Assembly: GCF_014356525.2 (NCBI RefSeq)
Contig: NC_052510.1
Coordinates: 14,494,778 to 14,558,777, forward strand
Length of the DNA stretch: 64,000 bases
From: Nilaparvata lugens
Lineage: Eukaryota; Arthropoda; Insecta; Hemiptera; Delphacidae
Direction of reading: 5' to 3'
Of this stretch, positions 36,580 through 48,992 are shown in pieces (position 1 is the stretch's first letter; the number at the start of each line of letters is the position of its first letter). The position numbers and the translations under genes are program-made. A model generated the notes under the pieces. That model was given only the letters and a program-made list of their open reading frames with translations. It was not told the origin of the DNA and searched no databases.

Positions 36580-36765
36580 TCCTGTTTCTATTATTGTTGA
36601 TTTGTTATTATTTTATTATTGTTAGTGTGTAAAAAACGTTACCATACTTATTCATGTATTGATGAATGAAGAATGTTATAAATTGTAAATGTACCTGACC
36701 TTGTTATACAATGTGTTTTGTAATGACAATAAACAATGATGATTTGATTTGATAATTGAAAATTA
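36580..36765 (+). repeat. possible LINE tail with GATTT repeats
   Basis: TAATGACAATAAACAATG is followed by TGATTTGATTTGATAA, a polyadenylation-like signal and short terminal repeats typical of some non-LTR elements. Confidence 0.4.
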
Positions 36766-36769
36766 GGAC

Positions 36770-39700
36770 AAAATAATAACGATTTAAAAAAGTTTTCAAC
36801 AAATAGATTTATGTGTATCATTAGAAAATCGTTGTCAAGAATAGGCTACACTGAAAAATAATAGAATTTCACACGAATCTTGAAATTTTATTTAACGGCT
36901 TGGATCTTATTCTGCCTTTGGTGCTCCATTGTTCAAGGATTAGCACTATCCATGAACTATTCAGTGACTATTCTACTATACACAAAACCCTAGTTTTCGT
37001 ACATCTGACCTCAAGTTACTAACAAAACCCCAAGTTTTCAAACATTTGACCTCCGATTACTATCTGTAGTTCCAAAGTATCTCACCTATTCATTAGAATC
37101 ACAAGAATAGGCTCTTCATAATATTCTTTGGAGGTCTTTTGATCCTGAAGATAACAGCAGTACATAATACTAACCTAGTTAGTAAGGCAGCATGCCATAC
37201 ATTCGCTGTACATATTCCGAAACTCATGTGTTTTGAGATATGCGTTTGTAGCTGAGTGCAGCATGGAACGAGGTTGCGCCGCCGTAGATAATAAATTAGG
37301 CTAATGAGCAAGACTCAGGACCAAACCGCAGTGAAAACTAGTTTTCCAGATGATAGTAGTAGATAGTGCAGTATAGTGCTCGGTGGAACCAGAGAAAAAT
37401 AATCTAGGTAAACATATCTTTACTCTAAGGTGGAACGTAGATTTCCAACTCTTGACAAGATATGTGTGGAGTAACCAGAGAGGGCATAAAGCTTAAATAT
37501 TTCAGTGTTACTGGACATTTGAATGCTTTCACTGTACAACAAGCAGGTTGTAGTGACCTGTGGCTTTTCCTTGAAAAACATTATAATATTTTATATTTTC
37601 GTTCTCTGTAATTAGAATTTATAGAATATTTTTGCTACGTTTGTAGCTGAGAGTTATATTGTAGTTACTAGTTTCATATCTTTGTGCATTTTTATAGTGC
37701 TTGGATATCTTCAATAGAATATTGATGTATCATAGACTTACTGGCTGATAATATATTTTTTTAAATGCCTAATTTCACATGCCAAATAGGTGATAGGTAT
37801 CACTACTTGATCACTAGGTGATAGAACTTGTTCTAATTTCATTTTAGTTTTCATCCACTTCGGTTTGGCTGTTTCACTAAAGAAGTTTATGATTTTAATG
37901 CATTTGGCCTTTTGAGTTATTATTTCCTTATCTCCAGATCCTGTATTTCAAGTGGTTGAAATAGTTTGAGAGAGAAGTTTCATGACATTATTCTCTTGTT
38001 GAATCTGCAGGCGTAGACTAAACAACTGATTAATCTCAAATTCATCCATACAATCGGCATGTCTGCAATAGTCTTGCGATAACTAATCGTCATCTGGCTA
38101 ATGTTAATTATTCTGGCATTCAAATATTCAGGCTTCATTCGTGTTGCAAAAAATGCAGAAATTCCATGAAATAAGATAAGCTGTCTGAAATCAAAGAGAT
38201 AACTATGACATCAAGCATCCAAACGTTATTCACTTCATCCATAAGCTATAATTGATAAACGGTAATTAAAATATAATCTATCCATTGTACGAGTAGATCT
38301 ACTATTTATGTATCAAAAGTGAATATTCACCATAAAATCAGTTCTTGAATGTGTAAAATTTGAGCTACTCTGGAAGACCTCAATATTATTATCATAAAAG
38401 GAGATGTGGAGCAGAATTTGAAGTTAGTAGATGCCAAGTGAGTTGCAGAATAGGAAATGTTGAAATAATTGTGGAAACAGAGTGAATGTTTGGTATTCGT
38501 CACACGTACGGAAAGTTTTGAAATTCCGGTACTTCACATTCTTCACATAGACCGCTGAAAGTTAAGAAGTAAATATTTATTTTTGACATCGCCCATTTAG
38601 TTTGAAGGTGCTCAGAATTGTCAAGTGGTAATTAAAAACAGCTCTTGTAAGACTATCTGTATATGAGCTTTTTCTCCTTGTATATTTCTTGGAATTTTCA
38701 TTAAAACAAGGTTCCCATATATGATATCCAACAAACACAACCATAGAATAAGCATAGGAATGTAGAATTTGTTTTCTTCACAACACTATTTTTTGCCTGT
38801 CATGTACCACATCTTATGAAATAGAGTTATTTCAAAGATAAAAGAGATTTTAATTAAAATACAGTCCACCTGAAGAGGTCTGATTTCCCTGATCTATTAT
38901 AGTATTTCATTCGAACCAGATCATCTCATACATTTGTAGGATGCTGGTACAAACATAACTTCAGGTTTCACTATACTATCCATGCCAGGGGTGTCCATAG
39001 GGGTGGGGCATACTGTGTCCTCGAAATTCTTAGGGGGTGGCTGCGTCCTTGGGCATCTAAACCATTATGTTCTAATCAATTCTTATTCTAGATCAATATT
39101 GATGTTCCATGATAATTTTTCAATCAATATTTTTAAACAGACATTCTGTTCTTGTAGCATTTTCTATGTTTGATTATAGAATATTTTAATTATGAAATGA
39201 AAAGTATCACAACATCACACAGAACACAACTGTAATATTTCAATGATTGCAAAATTGAAACGAGCAGTGAGTATATTATAATATTTCTATAAAGGAATAT
39301 CAAATCAATAAATAGAATAGAACCATCAAGTCCCACAGATTTATAATGCAGGCTACTTAGAACATACTAATACTATCAAGTACCTATAAGTAGTGGTCCA
39401 CTTGAACTCCTATTCTGATACCTTCTAATGAATGTTATGATGAAATAACAGCCGTCACTAAGACCAACTAACATCAATTTTTAGAATGGGTGTGCTATTG
39501 AGAATTGCTCAAGAGTCGGATCGGTGTTAATCCACGCTGTTTGCTTTCAATAATTAAAATGCGCCTGATCACTGAAATTTATGTAACTGTGAATGTGAAA
39601 GTGGTGTGAGTTAAGTCTGCCATAAGCCCGACCTGTGAGCTGTTAATGTTTCAATCGGCTCAGTGATTTACAGTATTTACAACATAGGCTACTGTACTGA

Positions 39701-39960
39701 TATTGAATTATTAATACTGCTATTAAGTAGTTGTTGCTCTTAAGAGCTTTGAAAGCAGTCAAGTGTTTCTGTGTATATTATAACACCATAGGTAATGAGA
39801 GGATACTAACCAGAGAGAATAGAAAGATAGAGAGATAGTCAATGAGAAAGTTCTATCCTCATTTGGTTCTATCCTCTCCGATAGAAACTCAAGCTTTTTT
39901 GAGTCATGGAATTTAAAAAAAATCAAATCTATCATAATCCAGTGTACACAATTGACGCAT
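36770..39960. other. no gene seen
   Basis: Apparently unique AT-rich sequence. No exon, TIR or tandem repeat that I can support. Confidence 0.35.
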
Positions 39961-39961
39961 G

Positions 39962-40112
39962 TATAGTGAGATCCACGTTATAACGACAGTATTTGATTAA
40001 CATTGGCATTGCTTTTGCTATCCTTGTCTATCATTCCTCTTACAGTTATCGCTAGCCTTTTCTACCTCCTCAACATTGCCATATCATTTTCAACAATGTA
40101 GAAATATAATTG
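39962..40112. mobile_element. MITE family B, copy 2 (truncated, inverted)
   Basis: Starts TATAGTGAGATCCACGTTAT and carries the reverse complement of the other copies' right half (GCTATCCTTGTCTATCATTC), then TGTAGAAATATAATT. Similarity then stops, so one TIR is missing. Confidence 0.75.
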
Positions 40113-40119
40113 ACAATAC

Positions 40120-40785
40120 ATTTAATCTCATTTATGAAAATTTATTAAAAATAAAATATAATTGATTATTTTCAATAAGAATGAACGTTCTAAGATCTGA
40201 ACTGTTTTCAGATTTAGATTCAACTGCGTAATATCAGAGACAAAATATAATAGTATTTTTTCTTTAGGGCTACTTTTAATACTACTAGTTCTGTGGACTT
40301 CCCGCAGTAAAAACCGCAGCCTCCTCTTATACTGTCCATCAGAGTAAATCCTGTCTGAATGTCGTGTCGGCAAGATATCGGTGTGAAACCGATAATGGCT
40401 GATGGGGTTGGTGTATCAGAAATGCTAACATCAAAAGCTAATCTTCTACAAGACATACTGGCAACAGGTCAGCCCGAGTTGAAAGCAGAGAAAGGTCGAA
40501 AGAGACAATACTATGTTATTTTAGTTATTAATTGCATGGAATCAATAGTGCATTTAATAGTGCATAAAAATTGCATGCGATGAGACATGCAATAAAATGC
40601 AAAATTTCAAAAAAACATTATGTATACGTCGACGCGAAATTCAAAAAGGAACATAGGTACCTGTCAAATTTCTTGAAAATCAATTGCCGCGTTTCGCTGT
40701 AAATGCAGAACATAAATATAAACATAAAAGAGAAATGCCAAACCATCGACTTGAATCTTAGACCTCACTTCGCTCGGTCAATAAG
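40120..40785. other. no gene seen; short codon-like patch
   Basis: At 40359-40530 both strands are open and GC is raised (plus strand MADGVGVSEMLTSKANLLQD; minus strand a similar-length frame). No family is recognised and no splice sites frame it well. Confidence 0.25.
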
Positions 40786-40786
40786 A

Positions 40787-40895
40787 AGAAATACAAATCT
40801 CAGTACTCTTTTGAACTAATTTATCTCAACATGTTTCGGACATTAAAAGGGTACTAAGATTTACATTTCTATTTACAAAATATAATTATCTGATT
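40787..40895. mobile_element. foldback element FB2 (loop-deleted)
   Basis: Arms AGAAATACAAATCTCAGTAC and TACTAAGATTTACATTTCT surround CAACATGTTTCGG. The arm core (AGTAC..CTTTT / AAAAGGGTACT) and the TGTTTCGG word match FB1. The loop is short and the target-site duplication was not found. Confidence 0.65.
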
Positions 40896-40899
40896 AACA

Positions 40900-42800
40900 T
40901 TAAGCTTTGATGAATGGTTCTGATTGAGACCTGATAAATATTTTCTCTGATTCATAATATTGTTAGGTGTTCTAGTACAGCATAAGTGACTTTCTGTGTA
41001 GAAGCCAAGTATTCTTTCCTCTATGGTAATACCAAAGACAATATGAAGGAAGCTATATTATTTTCATACCTCTCTGTCTCTATGGTAATACTTTTCTAAT
41101 TTTGCCCACAGTTCTATCAGGCCAAAATGTTCGTCCTCTATTAACCCAGGTGCTTATCGCAGACCCCCTCTGCAGCGATCCCCTTATCATTAACATTCTT
41201 GCAGGCAATAATTTCGAGCCCGATAATTACAAGCTTCTCATAACCAGTTGAGATCTTGATCGTTGTCATTAAGGTATGCGCTTTTGATTAACCGCCCAAA
41301 GTCGGTTCATTGTTGGCGGCTAGACCACTTGATTAACCAATTAATTAATAAAACGAGATTAATTAGCTAGATAGCGGCGGGCGGTGTACGTGCTTGTGTG
41401 TGTATATGCGCGCATGTGTATGCGATCAAAAATGCATATAGATATATGCCAAAATTATGAACAATGAATTCCACCTATATTTTCAGTTTTGTACACTAAT
41501 ATCACTATATTATGTTGATGAGAATATCGCATGCACGTATGTGCTTGTGAAGCGGGTAAAGAGAGATATATGCGAATTTCATAGGAAATGAATGATTTCT
41601 TTTAATACTCCAATACTCCCATAGGCCTCATTGTAGAAGTGTTTGAGGTTTCTGTAGAAGGGGTTAAAAGGTGATTGCAATTTATGCATGGATGTAGGCG
41701 TATCATAGTCTTAATGAGTTGGGGTACTACTTGCTATATGGCCTTCAATGGTTTGAGAAAATGACCCCTCCATGTAACTAGGAGTAGATTGCCCGATGTC
41801 TTTGAACCTCCTGACGAAGGAGTAATGTTTTAGTTGGTTTCGATGATTGATTGATTGATTGATTGATGTTTTAGTGAGTTCTAATGTGTTTAGATGACTG
41901 TGACCCTCTTCAATTATTGGGTCACTTTGTATTTGTTTATATTATTCCTCTCCTTCCATTTCGCGTGACGTTTTCTTCATTCAGACCTGGTCTTTGTTTT
42001 CGAACTTGTCCTCTAATCTTCAACCATAATAATTTAATTCAAGGCTTCTCTGATTCTTCTCGTCTCCATTTTGAAAGTTCGGTCGTTCCTTTTCTGAAAC
42101 ACGATTCTGAATAACTAACTGATCTTTTCCTTCAAATTTCTCAGTAAATTCTATGACATATTTAATTGTTTCTCTTCTATTCATTCAAATCGGCTCCCAA
42201 TTAAATTTTATTTCAAGTTATTGAACCATTATTCCTGAATAACTGATCACGTATTCTCAATGTGTGTTGAATTCTGAAATTTCTTTTGGAAATTCGGTGT
42301 TTAGATTAAATTCTATGGTAGTTAATCAATTTTGAAGTGTCTGTTGTTTCAATTAATTTCATGGCATTCTGGGTTTTTGAGTAGTTCAATTACTGGAATT
42401 CCTCTATCCTTACTCTCTGTTCCTTTTATTAGTGCCTACTAGGTTGTATAATCGAGATCCCATTTTTAACTAATTATAAACTAATAATAGACAAAAATGC
42501 ATGTTTACTATTTATTTGGTGATAGATTGAGATAAGTCAGGAAAGTTATTCTTATACTGGTAACAGTCAAAGGGTGGTACAGTACCTGGTGAATGTTAAA
42601 ATGCCACACAGAAGGGATTCCAAATCCCTTTCCTTCCAAATCTTGTTTACAGAGGAAAAGGAAATATAAACACATTTAGTAGGAGTTGTATCACGTATAC
42701 AGCATTCTAAATCTGTCCACAACCCGGATATTGTTCTAGGGTGATCATCGTGGTCTAAAATTACAACTAACTCAAAAGACTAATGAACCTTTGTTATTTT
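40900..42800. other. no gene seen
   Basis: Includes short GT/TATG-rich sequence near 41390-41425 and a (GATT)n run at 41846-41867. Otherwise nothing is supported. Confidence 0.35.
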
Positions 42801-42818
42801 ATAAGGTATTCTCTAGTG

Positions 42819-42979
42819 AAAACACTTCACTCAAATGGGTTAATTTTGTACAAATTAATAGAAACAATATGAAAACTTGTAGTACCCTTTATTATTAATA
42901 ACTTTAAAATATTTCAACTGAAGTTTATAGTTTTTAATAATAAAGGGTACTAAAAGTTTTCATATTGTTTTCATTTATT
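42819..42979. mobile_element. foldback element FB3 with 12-bp target duplication
   Basis: Arms of about 42 bp (42861-42902 and 42929-42972) are nearly perfect reverse complements and include GTAGTACCCTTTATTATTAA. Identical 12-mers TATTCTCTAGTG lie at 42807-42818 and 42980-42991, immediately outside. Between the left duplication and the left arm are about 42 bp not shared with the right side. The hammerhead-like loop of FB1 and FB4 is absent. Confidence 0.8.
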
Positions 42980-42994
42980 TATTCTCTAGTGCTT

Positions 42995-43700
42995 TACTGA
43001 ATTTGAGTTGAATTGTTTACTTGGCTTTCCATCAAACACAATCAAAATGAAGTGTTCAAGGCGTGTAAAACTGATTACTTTGAAACTATTGCCCTGATTT
43101 ACATTACATCAACCCTATATCCCTCCCTATACATGTAGTTGATGGATCGTTTTGTGATTATTTCCACAATTTATTTTGTTCAAAGCTATTAATCCCAATC
43201 CTTCGAGGAATTTGTATATCCCCATGAGATTTGTATTCCACTGACAAACAATTCCACTTGCATTCTTTCGAGATAATCAGTGTTCAATTCTCTTCTTCCT
43301 CATTAGTCTGTCAATAGGAATCTTCCTTTTCTCATTAGCGTTCTTTCTTAAGGAGGAGCATTGTTACCATCACTGACCTAATTTACGACTGTGTATTCCA
43401 AAGCTGCTTCCTCTATCCGTCTCACTTATTTTTTCTCAATATCCTGCATCAGCTATTCCTTGTCTTATCCCCAGATCCATAGTTTTCCAGCATTCCAGCA
43501 TTTCTAGAGAAAGATAGTCACAAATTTGTATTCTCTGTTGAAGGCTCTACCCTTTTGATTCTCAACAATGATTATCATTAACTAGTTCATCTATCTAATG
43601 AATTTACTGTACATGCCAACTAATTTTCATACATTAAAATCACTGAGTTTACATAATCATAGAATTCCATGTTGAACTATTTACCATCAACTCTACCAGG
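42995..43700. other. no gene seen
   Basis: Nothing supported before the microsatellite. Confidence 0.35.
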
Positions 43701-43707
43701 CTTAATC

Positions 43708-43984
43708 ATCTTCTTCTTCTTCTTCTTCTTCTTCTTCTTCTTCTTCTTCTTCTTCTTCTTCTTCTTCTTCTTCTTCTTCTTCTTCTTCTCTTCTTCTTCT
43801 TCTTTCTCTTCTTCTTCTTCTTCTTCTTCTCTTCTTCTTCTTCTTCTTTCTTCTTCTTCTTCTTCTTCTTCTTCTTCTTCTTCTTCTTCTTCTTCTTCTT
43901 CTTCTTCTTCTTCTTCTTCTTCTTCTTCTTCTTCTTCTTCTTCTCTTCTTCTTCTTCTTCTTCTTCTTCTTCTTCTTCTTCTTC
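43708..43984. repeat. (CTT)n microsatellite
   Basis: About 277 bp of CTT repeats with five or so frame-shifting interruptions. The poly-Ser/Phe/Leu and poly-Glu/Lys/Arg frames on the two strands are artefacts. Confidence 0.98.
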
Positions 43985-44969
43985 GGGTCAGTCGCTTCCA
44001 GGAGTCTCGGTAATGGTCTTCCCTAAAACGAAAAAGATCTAAACGATTTTTAAAGATTTCGTTTTCCCTAGAAGATCTTGGACGATACAATTTTCCCAAT
44101 TTCTTCCTAGTGCCTTTGACATCTGAGTGGTCGATCTTTTTCCCCCACATAATCGTCCTTTCTTCTATTCAGATTTCCTTATCACTATAGTCTTTTTCTT
44201 GTATTCTCTTGATATTTCTGTAACTTTCATTCTGTTTCTTTTCATTTCATTTTGGATTCCATCCCTCCTAGTTACGCTGCAACTCCACCTCAGCATCTTC
44301 TTTTCAGTGACCTCCAGTCTGTGTACATGGGTTTTTTCAACTGCCCAGGTCTCAACCTATATCAGGCTTTCTCGTATATTCATTTAAACTTATCCTTGAA
44401 GATTGAATTTTCTGAAATGAATTCGAACTTTTTTTCTTATGAAATAGTACTTTATTTATATTATTGCCGTATCATTTACATTATGGCATTGTTCAAAGTC
44501 TTTCCACAAATTTTTCTCTTGCTCAATAATCCCAAGCAGACCTAGGTCTACAAGACGATCAAATTCAAATTATGTCCTCTACTTGAATAATTTTATTCTC
44601 CTTGCAACATTCTCACAAATGTAACAAAAGTATTACTCTGATTTCTTATCATTGTTTCAAGCTGCCCCTCATACTTCCCCAGCAACATTATGTTGTGCTT
44701 CTACATGTATGATATGCAGAGCAGAACTTGTGTGGAATGTGTAGAAAGAAGTTGAAAAAAGCACGTAGGCTCATAGTTGATGGTGTTTGCCGTTTAAAAG
44801 CATTCTTCACAATCTCAGCGTTGCTGAAAGCTTTCAAGCACATTAACCTATATTTTCCAACCGCTTCTAGCTGCAGATAAGATTTTCTGTTACATTTCGA
44901 ACATCATTAATAGTAGAACGATATGATAGACAAGACAAGGATTTACAATAGTCGACCAGTTGTTGCAAA
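43985..44969. other. no gene seen
   Basis: T-rich sequence with chance frames. Confidence 0.35.
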
Positions 44970-44982
44970 CTGGTCTATGATC

Positions 44983-45156
44983 GTCTTTTTTCGTTAGGGC
45001 TAAACTTGAATAGAGATAAAAATTAAAATCCAAGTACCCTTTTGTAAAATGATTTACTCACAACATGTTTCGGCTATGATGCCATTATCAAGTCATAGAC
45101 TGATGAATTGTGAGTAAATGATTTTACAAAAGGGACTTGGATTTTTATTTTTATTT
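44983..45156 (-). mobile_element. foldback element FB1 with 13-bp target duplication
   Basis: Direct repeats CTGGTCTATGATC at 44970-44982 and 45157-45169 bracket the element. Arms of about 45 bp (AAATCCAAGTACCCTTTTGT... and its complement) enclose a loop of about 50 nt. On the minus strand the loop 45092-45061 reads CTTGATAATGGC, ATCATA, GCCGAAAC and ATGTTG, similar to a hammerhead ribozyme core with helix II GGC/GCC. On that strand the end after the arm is A-rich (CGAAAAAAGAC) before the duplication. No protein frame. Confidence 0.8.
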
Positions 45157-45189
45157 CTGGTCTATGATCATTTGCTTTTTTGTGATATT

Positions 45190-45533
45190 GAGGATTGTCT
45201 AAGAATATGTCTTATTGTGACGAATTTTTATCATATCTATTATGGTATTATTGGAGAGTTTCATGGATAAAGATTCCATTGTCATTAACAGAAGAAGGTT
45301 TTTGAGGATTGTCTAAGAATATGCCATATTGTGTCGAATTTTTATCATATCTATTATGGTATTATTGGAGAGTTTCATGGATAAAGATTCCATTGTCATT
45401 AACAGAAGAAGGTTTTTGAGGATTGTCTAAGAATATGCCATATTGTGTCGAATTTTTATCATATCTATTATGGTATTATTGGAGAGTTTCATGGATAAAG
45501 ATTCCATTGTCATTAACAGAAGAAGGTTTTTGA
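45190..45533. repeat. three-copy tandem repeat, period 114 bp
   Basis: Units starting GAGGATTGTCTAAGAATATG at 45190, 45304 and 45418. Only a couple of bases differ between copy 1 and the other two, so amplification is very recent. Non-coding. Confidence 0.97.
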
Positions 45534-45539
45534 ACTGTA

Positions 45540-46810
45540 CTTCACAAATGAAAGAACACGAATAAAAATGTTAAATCTCGAAAAATGAACTAATTTGAAT
45601 AAATTTTTAAATTTGAGCTATGTAATATTCAATATTAATCGAATGATTGATGCCTTGTAGCTCTAGAAAAAAAATATAATAGCTCAAACAATCAAAAAGG
45701 TCCTAAAATTTCAAATTCATTGGAAGTGTTGAAAAAAAAAAACACACTCATTGATGGTAATAGAACGTGAGTGATATAATACCAAGTTTCAACATAATCT
45801 TCTACTAGTCCACTGTCCATTATTTTTGGGAATAATACATTTTTGAGTTCACTATTCATACAGTGCTAGATTTTGATTCTTTCCAATTAACGAAATTATT
45901 TATCCCAGGTAGACTTCTGTTTGATGGAACAATTTTCTTCTTGAAAACAGTTAGCCTACATCTTTTTCCGAAAACACTGAACATTTGAATGTAGTATGAG
46001 AATAATTTTTAAGAAAGTTGATGCTTTTTGCTGGAATTCACTGATTTTTATATCTCATTCTATCCTTCATGGAAACTGTGTAGATGTAAAGGTTACTACT
46101 ATCTCCATCCATTACAGTTTTATAGACTCTATTCATCTACTTTCTTTCTCAAAACTCCTGCTTACTGTTCTCCACGGCAGTTCAGAGTGATCAACTTCTG
46201 AAAGTTCAGATACCGCTGTCGTAGTTATTTCAAAAATTTCAATTGACTTTTAATTGAATGGAAAGGACGTCGAGTGTTTACTACATTGATCTAGACAGGA
46301 AGACTATAAATCGACCTGACGCGATAACCTCAATAACTCTGGACGGCATCGTTAAAAGATAAGAACTCTTTTGAAATTGAGCGGCTTTTCTCCTCCCAAC
46401 TGCTTACGTCAGCCCTTTTTGTTCACTTATTTCATTCATTGATTTTGCTATCACGGATTTTTTCAAAATTTCAACATCCCAAGTTTCGAAATTTGACGAT
46501 TTCCATCAGTTCTCTCAAGCTGAATAGTCATTGTAATATGTAATAGGTATATTCAAAAATCGCTATATACATTTTTTTGACTTCTCAGGACATTTTTGTG
46601 GTTCCACTCGAATTTGTTCATTATTTCTCTCGCTTCTTGTTGAGTTATATGTGAATTTTATCTATTTAAGTGATGATAACGTGAAATATCTGTTATATTT
46701 TTGGTTTAAAAGCATCTAAATTTGAAAATCTACTTCGTGAACATATTTAAGAACTGAAAATTTTGTTAAGTGAAGAACTACAAGACTAAAGGACCTATAT
46801 CGGACTATGT
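45540..46810. other. no gene seen
   Basis: AT-rich with chance frames. Confidence 0.35.
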
Positions 46811-46812
46811 GT

Positions 46813-47004
46813 AAAACTGCTCTTACAACAAAGCTATTAATAAAATGTTAATAACTTAATCCTTATAGATTCTATTAGATTGAACGGAACTTGAAAAACG
46901 CATTTATGCTCATCATGTGTATGATAAGTTATCTTTAATTTAATAGAATCTATAAGGATTAAGTTATTAACATTTTGTTGATAGCTCTGGTATAAAAGCA
47001 GCTT
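46813..47004. mobile_element. MITE family A, copy 3
   Basis: Left AAACTGCTCTTACAACAAAG, right arm ending AAAAGCAGCTT. The long inner inverted repeat (TTAATCCTTATAGATTCTAT and complement) is better preserved than in the other copies. It abuts a LINE tail and may have inserted in it. Confidence 0.85.
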
Positions 47005-47009
47005 AACCC

Positions 47010-47125
47010 TGTAAAAATTTGGAAGAGGAATAGCACAAGGTTACCTTTTTTCTCCCTATCATTTTGATGATGTACTTCTTATTGTATCAATTAATGAATA
47101 AATAAAATAAATAAATAATTAAATG
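47010..47125 (+). repeat. LINE 3' tail, plus orientation
   Basis: AAATTTGGAAGAGGAATAGC, a T/C-rich block, then CAATTAATGAATAAATAAAA and (TAAA)n. Same family layout as at 14715 and 34755. Confidence 0.6.
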
Positions 47126-47129
47126 GGTT

Positions 47130-47700
47130 TTCTCCATTTCATCATTCAATGTAAAGCAATTCCAACCTCTCTTGTAATTTATGTAGTGGTGAATAATAAT
47201 AATTCTGATTATTGGTTAATGTTAATGTACTTATAACCTCCAAAAATGCATTTAAAGAACATTATTGCTTTATATTGTCCAAGTTCGTCAACATCACAAA
47301 GTTCGTCTAAATCTCTGATTGATAATCAAGCCTAGTTCTCTCATTCTATACCACTTACAAATTTCCTCTCTTTATTTAAATTCTAATTGGATTGCATATT
47401 TCCAATGATTATTGGAACATACAATATTAATACTACAGATTATTCACATAAAAACTTGATGCTCCATAATTCAGTTAATTTTTAAGATGCCCATGAAAAT
47501 GAAATAGCTTGGTCAGTCAATGAGGTTTTTGTTAATGAAAGTAAAATAAACTGACCACTCTGCAATTCCAAGAATTTTATGATCAATAATTTGAACAAAT
47601 TACTGAATTATGTTGTGTTATCATTGAACAATGGAATGTATCAGAGGAGGCTATTAAAGGCAGCTGGTTCCCCGTTATCAGTGCACTTACAGCATAAAGA
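47130..47700. other. no gene seen
   Basis: Nothing supported. Confidence 0.35.
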
Positions 47701-47751
47701 TCGCTCTCTCGCTCGTTCACTCTCTCTCTCTCTTTCTCTGTCTCTCTCTAC
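47700..47751. repeat. (CT)n-rich tract
   Basis: Imperfect CT repeats immediately before hairpin copy E. Confidence 0.85.
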
Positions 47752-47752
47752 A

Positions 47753-47836
47753 GTGAGATTCACTTCATACTGTCAGCATTCTTGATGAGTAAGATCAATG
47801 TTTTTTATTTAACCAATGCTAACGTTTTAAATTGAA
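47753..47836. repeat. hairpin repeat HP, copy E
   Basis: Intact left arm GTGAGATTCACTTCATACTG and TCAGCATTC, loop AAGATCAATG, weakened right arm CCAATGCTAACGTTTTAAATTG. Confidence 0.65.
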
Positions 47837-48236
47837 TAGCCATGTTCTGCTGCTATCTCGTATCTGTGGTTTAAATGTCAAGGTCATTGAAGCTGGCAGT
47901 GTAGTTGAACTCCGTTGAAAGCATTCACCGACTGTTTTTGTATCATGCTTTAACATTTTCCACGTTTTCTTATTATTAATATAATATAGATTTGTTTTGT
48001 GCGCTACAGTACTAGATCCTTAAATCCTGTCAATAATCGATTATAAAGGTCATTCATTATTTTTCAAAATCATTTACTGGTTGTAGTTGATGTGAAAGCT
48101 GGGAAATTTTAGATGATGATAAAATGATGAATTGTTTCTATATTTGGAAAAATATATAATCAATATTTGCAAAATAATTCAATTTCAGGTCCAGTAAGGC
48201 TTTGGTAATCTGATAGTATATTCTCTAATCTGTTAT

Positions 48237-48534
48237 TTATATTTATATTTATTTATTTATTCGTGGACATAATAACAAATCATATAAATATGATTAGGAA
48301 GGAACAACAGGCTTGGCCCAAATTTATTCCATTCCCAAATTTTGATAAATTTATAAAATGTCCAAAAAATAGGTTATGTTTCTACTGTAAAACGTTCAAC
48401 TTCAATTTTTGTCCAAAATATATACCTACAAGCTAAACATTTTGAATTTATAGAAATTAAAACACCAAACTATATTTAAATATAACACTTAATTATCACT
48501 TCATATTGAATTAATCAAGTGATGTGATAGTATT
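48237..48534 (-). mobile_element. truncated LINE 3' end, family R copy 2, 18-bp target duplication
   Basis: TATTCTCTAATCTGTTAT occurs at 48219-48236 and again at 48535-48552 and frames a 298-bp insert. Read on the minus strand the insert ends in (AAATA/TAAA)n, so it is a 5'-truncated retrotransposon copy made by target-primed reverse transcription. Blocks GGAACAACAGGCTTGGCCC and AAAAAATAGGTTATGTTT are shared with 9665 and 55311. No frame. Confidence 0.8.
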
Positions 48535-48898
48535 TATTCTCTAATCTGTTATCTGTTAAAGCACCGTGTATATAGAAATTAATAATCAGGGAAGATCTAT
48601 GACTGCTTGAGTATACCTTGATCATACCTTACTTACTTGAAATTTATGGAGCACTTATTGTATTTGAAAATTTCCAACAGTGACTTTCTTAGTAATCGTA
48701 GTAATCGTTCATCGAATTAGTACTTCTCAAGCGAATCCTTGATGAACATTCGAGATTTCCGTTGATCAATGATGCAATTAATCAACATTCTTCGTGCAGC
48801 AATCAATTAACATTCCTGATTCAATTTTTGGTTTAGCATAACATCACATTAACAAATTCAATATTTTAGGTGTTTTATAATTTTTTGTTTAATTTCAG

Positions 48899-48992
48899 AG
48901 ATGCGACCATGAGACCTGATGAAAGGGCAGCAGGAGTCATATCGGGGTCGGATCCCTATCGAGAGCTTGAACTTTATTTGGAAAAAGTTAAT
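48899..48992 (+). CDS. coding exon of an unidentified gene
   Basis: A strong acceptor (GTTTAATTTCAG) and an ideal donor AAT|GTAAGT bound a 94-bp interval. One frame is open throughout: after one leading base it reads DATMRPDERAAG, VISGS, then DPYRELELYLEKVN, and ends on a whole codon (following intron phase 0). The composition is charged and balanced, unlike neighbouring chance frames. The ATG at 48909 has A at -3. It is preceded by an overlapping mini-frame ATG CGA CCA TGA from 48901, so this may be the first coding exon joined to an upstream leader. I do not recognise the protein with certainty. No other exon of it could be found in the window. Confidence 0.55.

Noticed and set aside
40359..40583. 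Frames open on both strands around ATGTCGTGTCGGCAAG
   Set aside because: No family recognised and no preference between strands.
43677..44150. 157-codon minus-strand frame rich in Glu, Arg and Lys, and the plus-strand poly-Ser/Phe frame
   Set aside because: Both are translations of the CTT microsatellite, with no independent coding signal.
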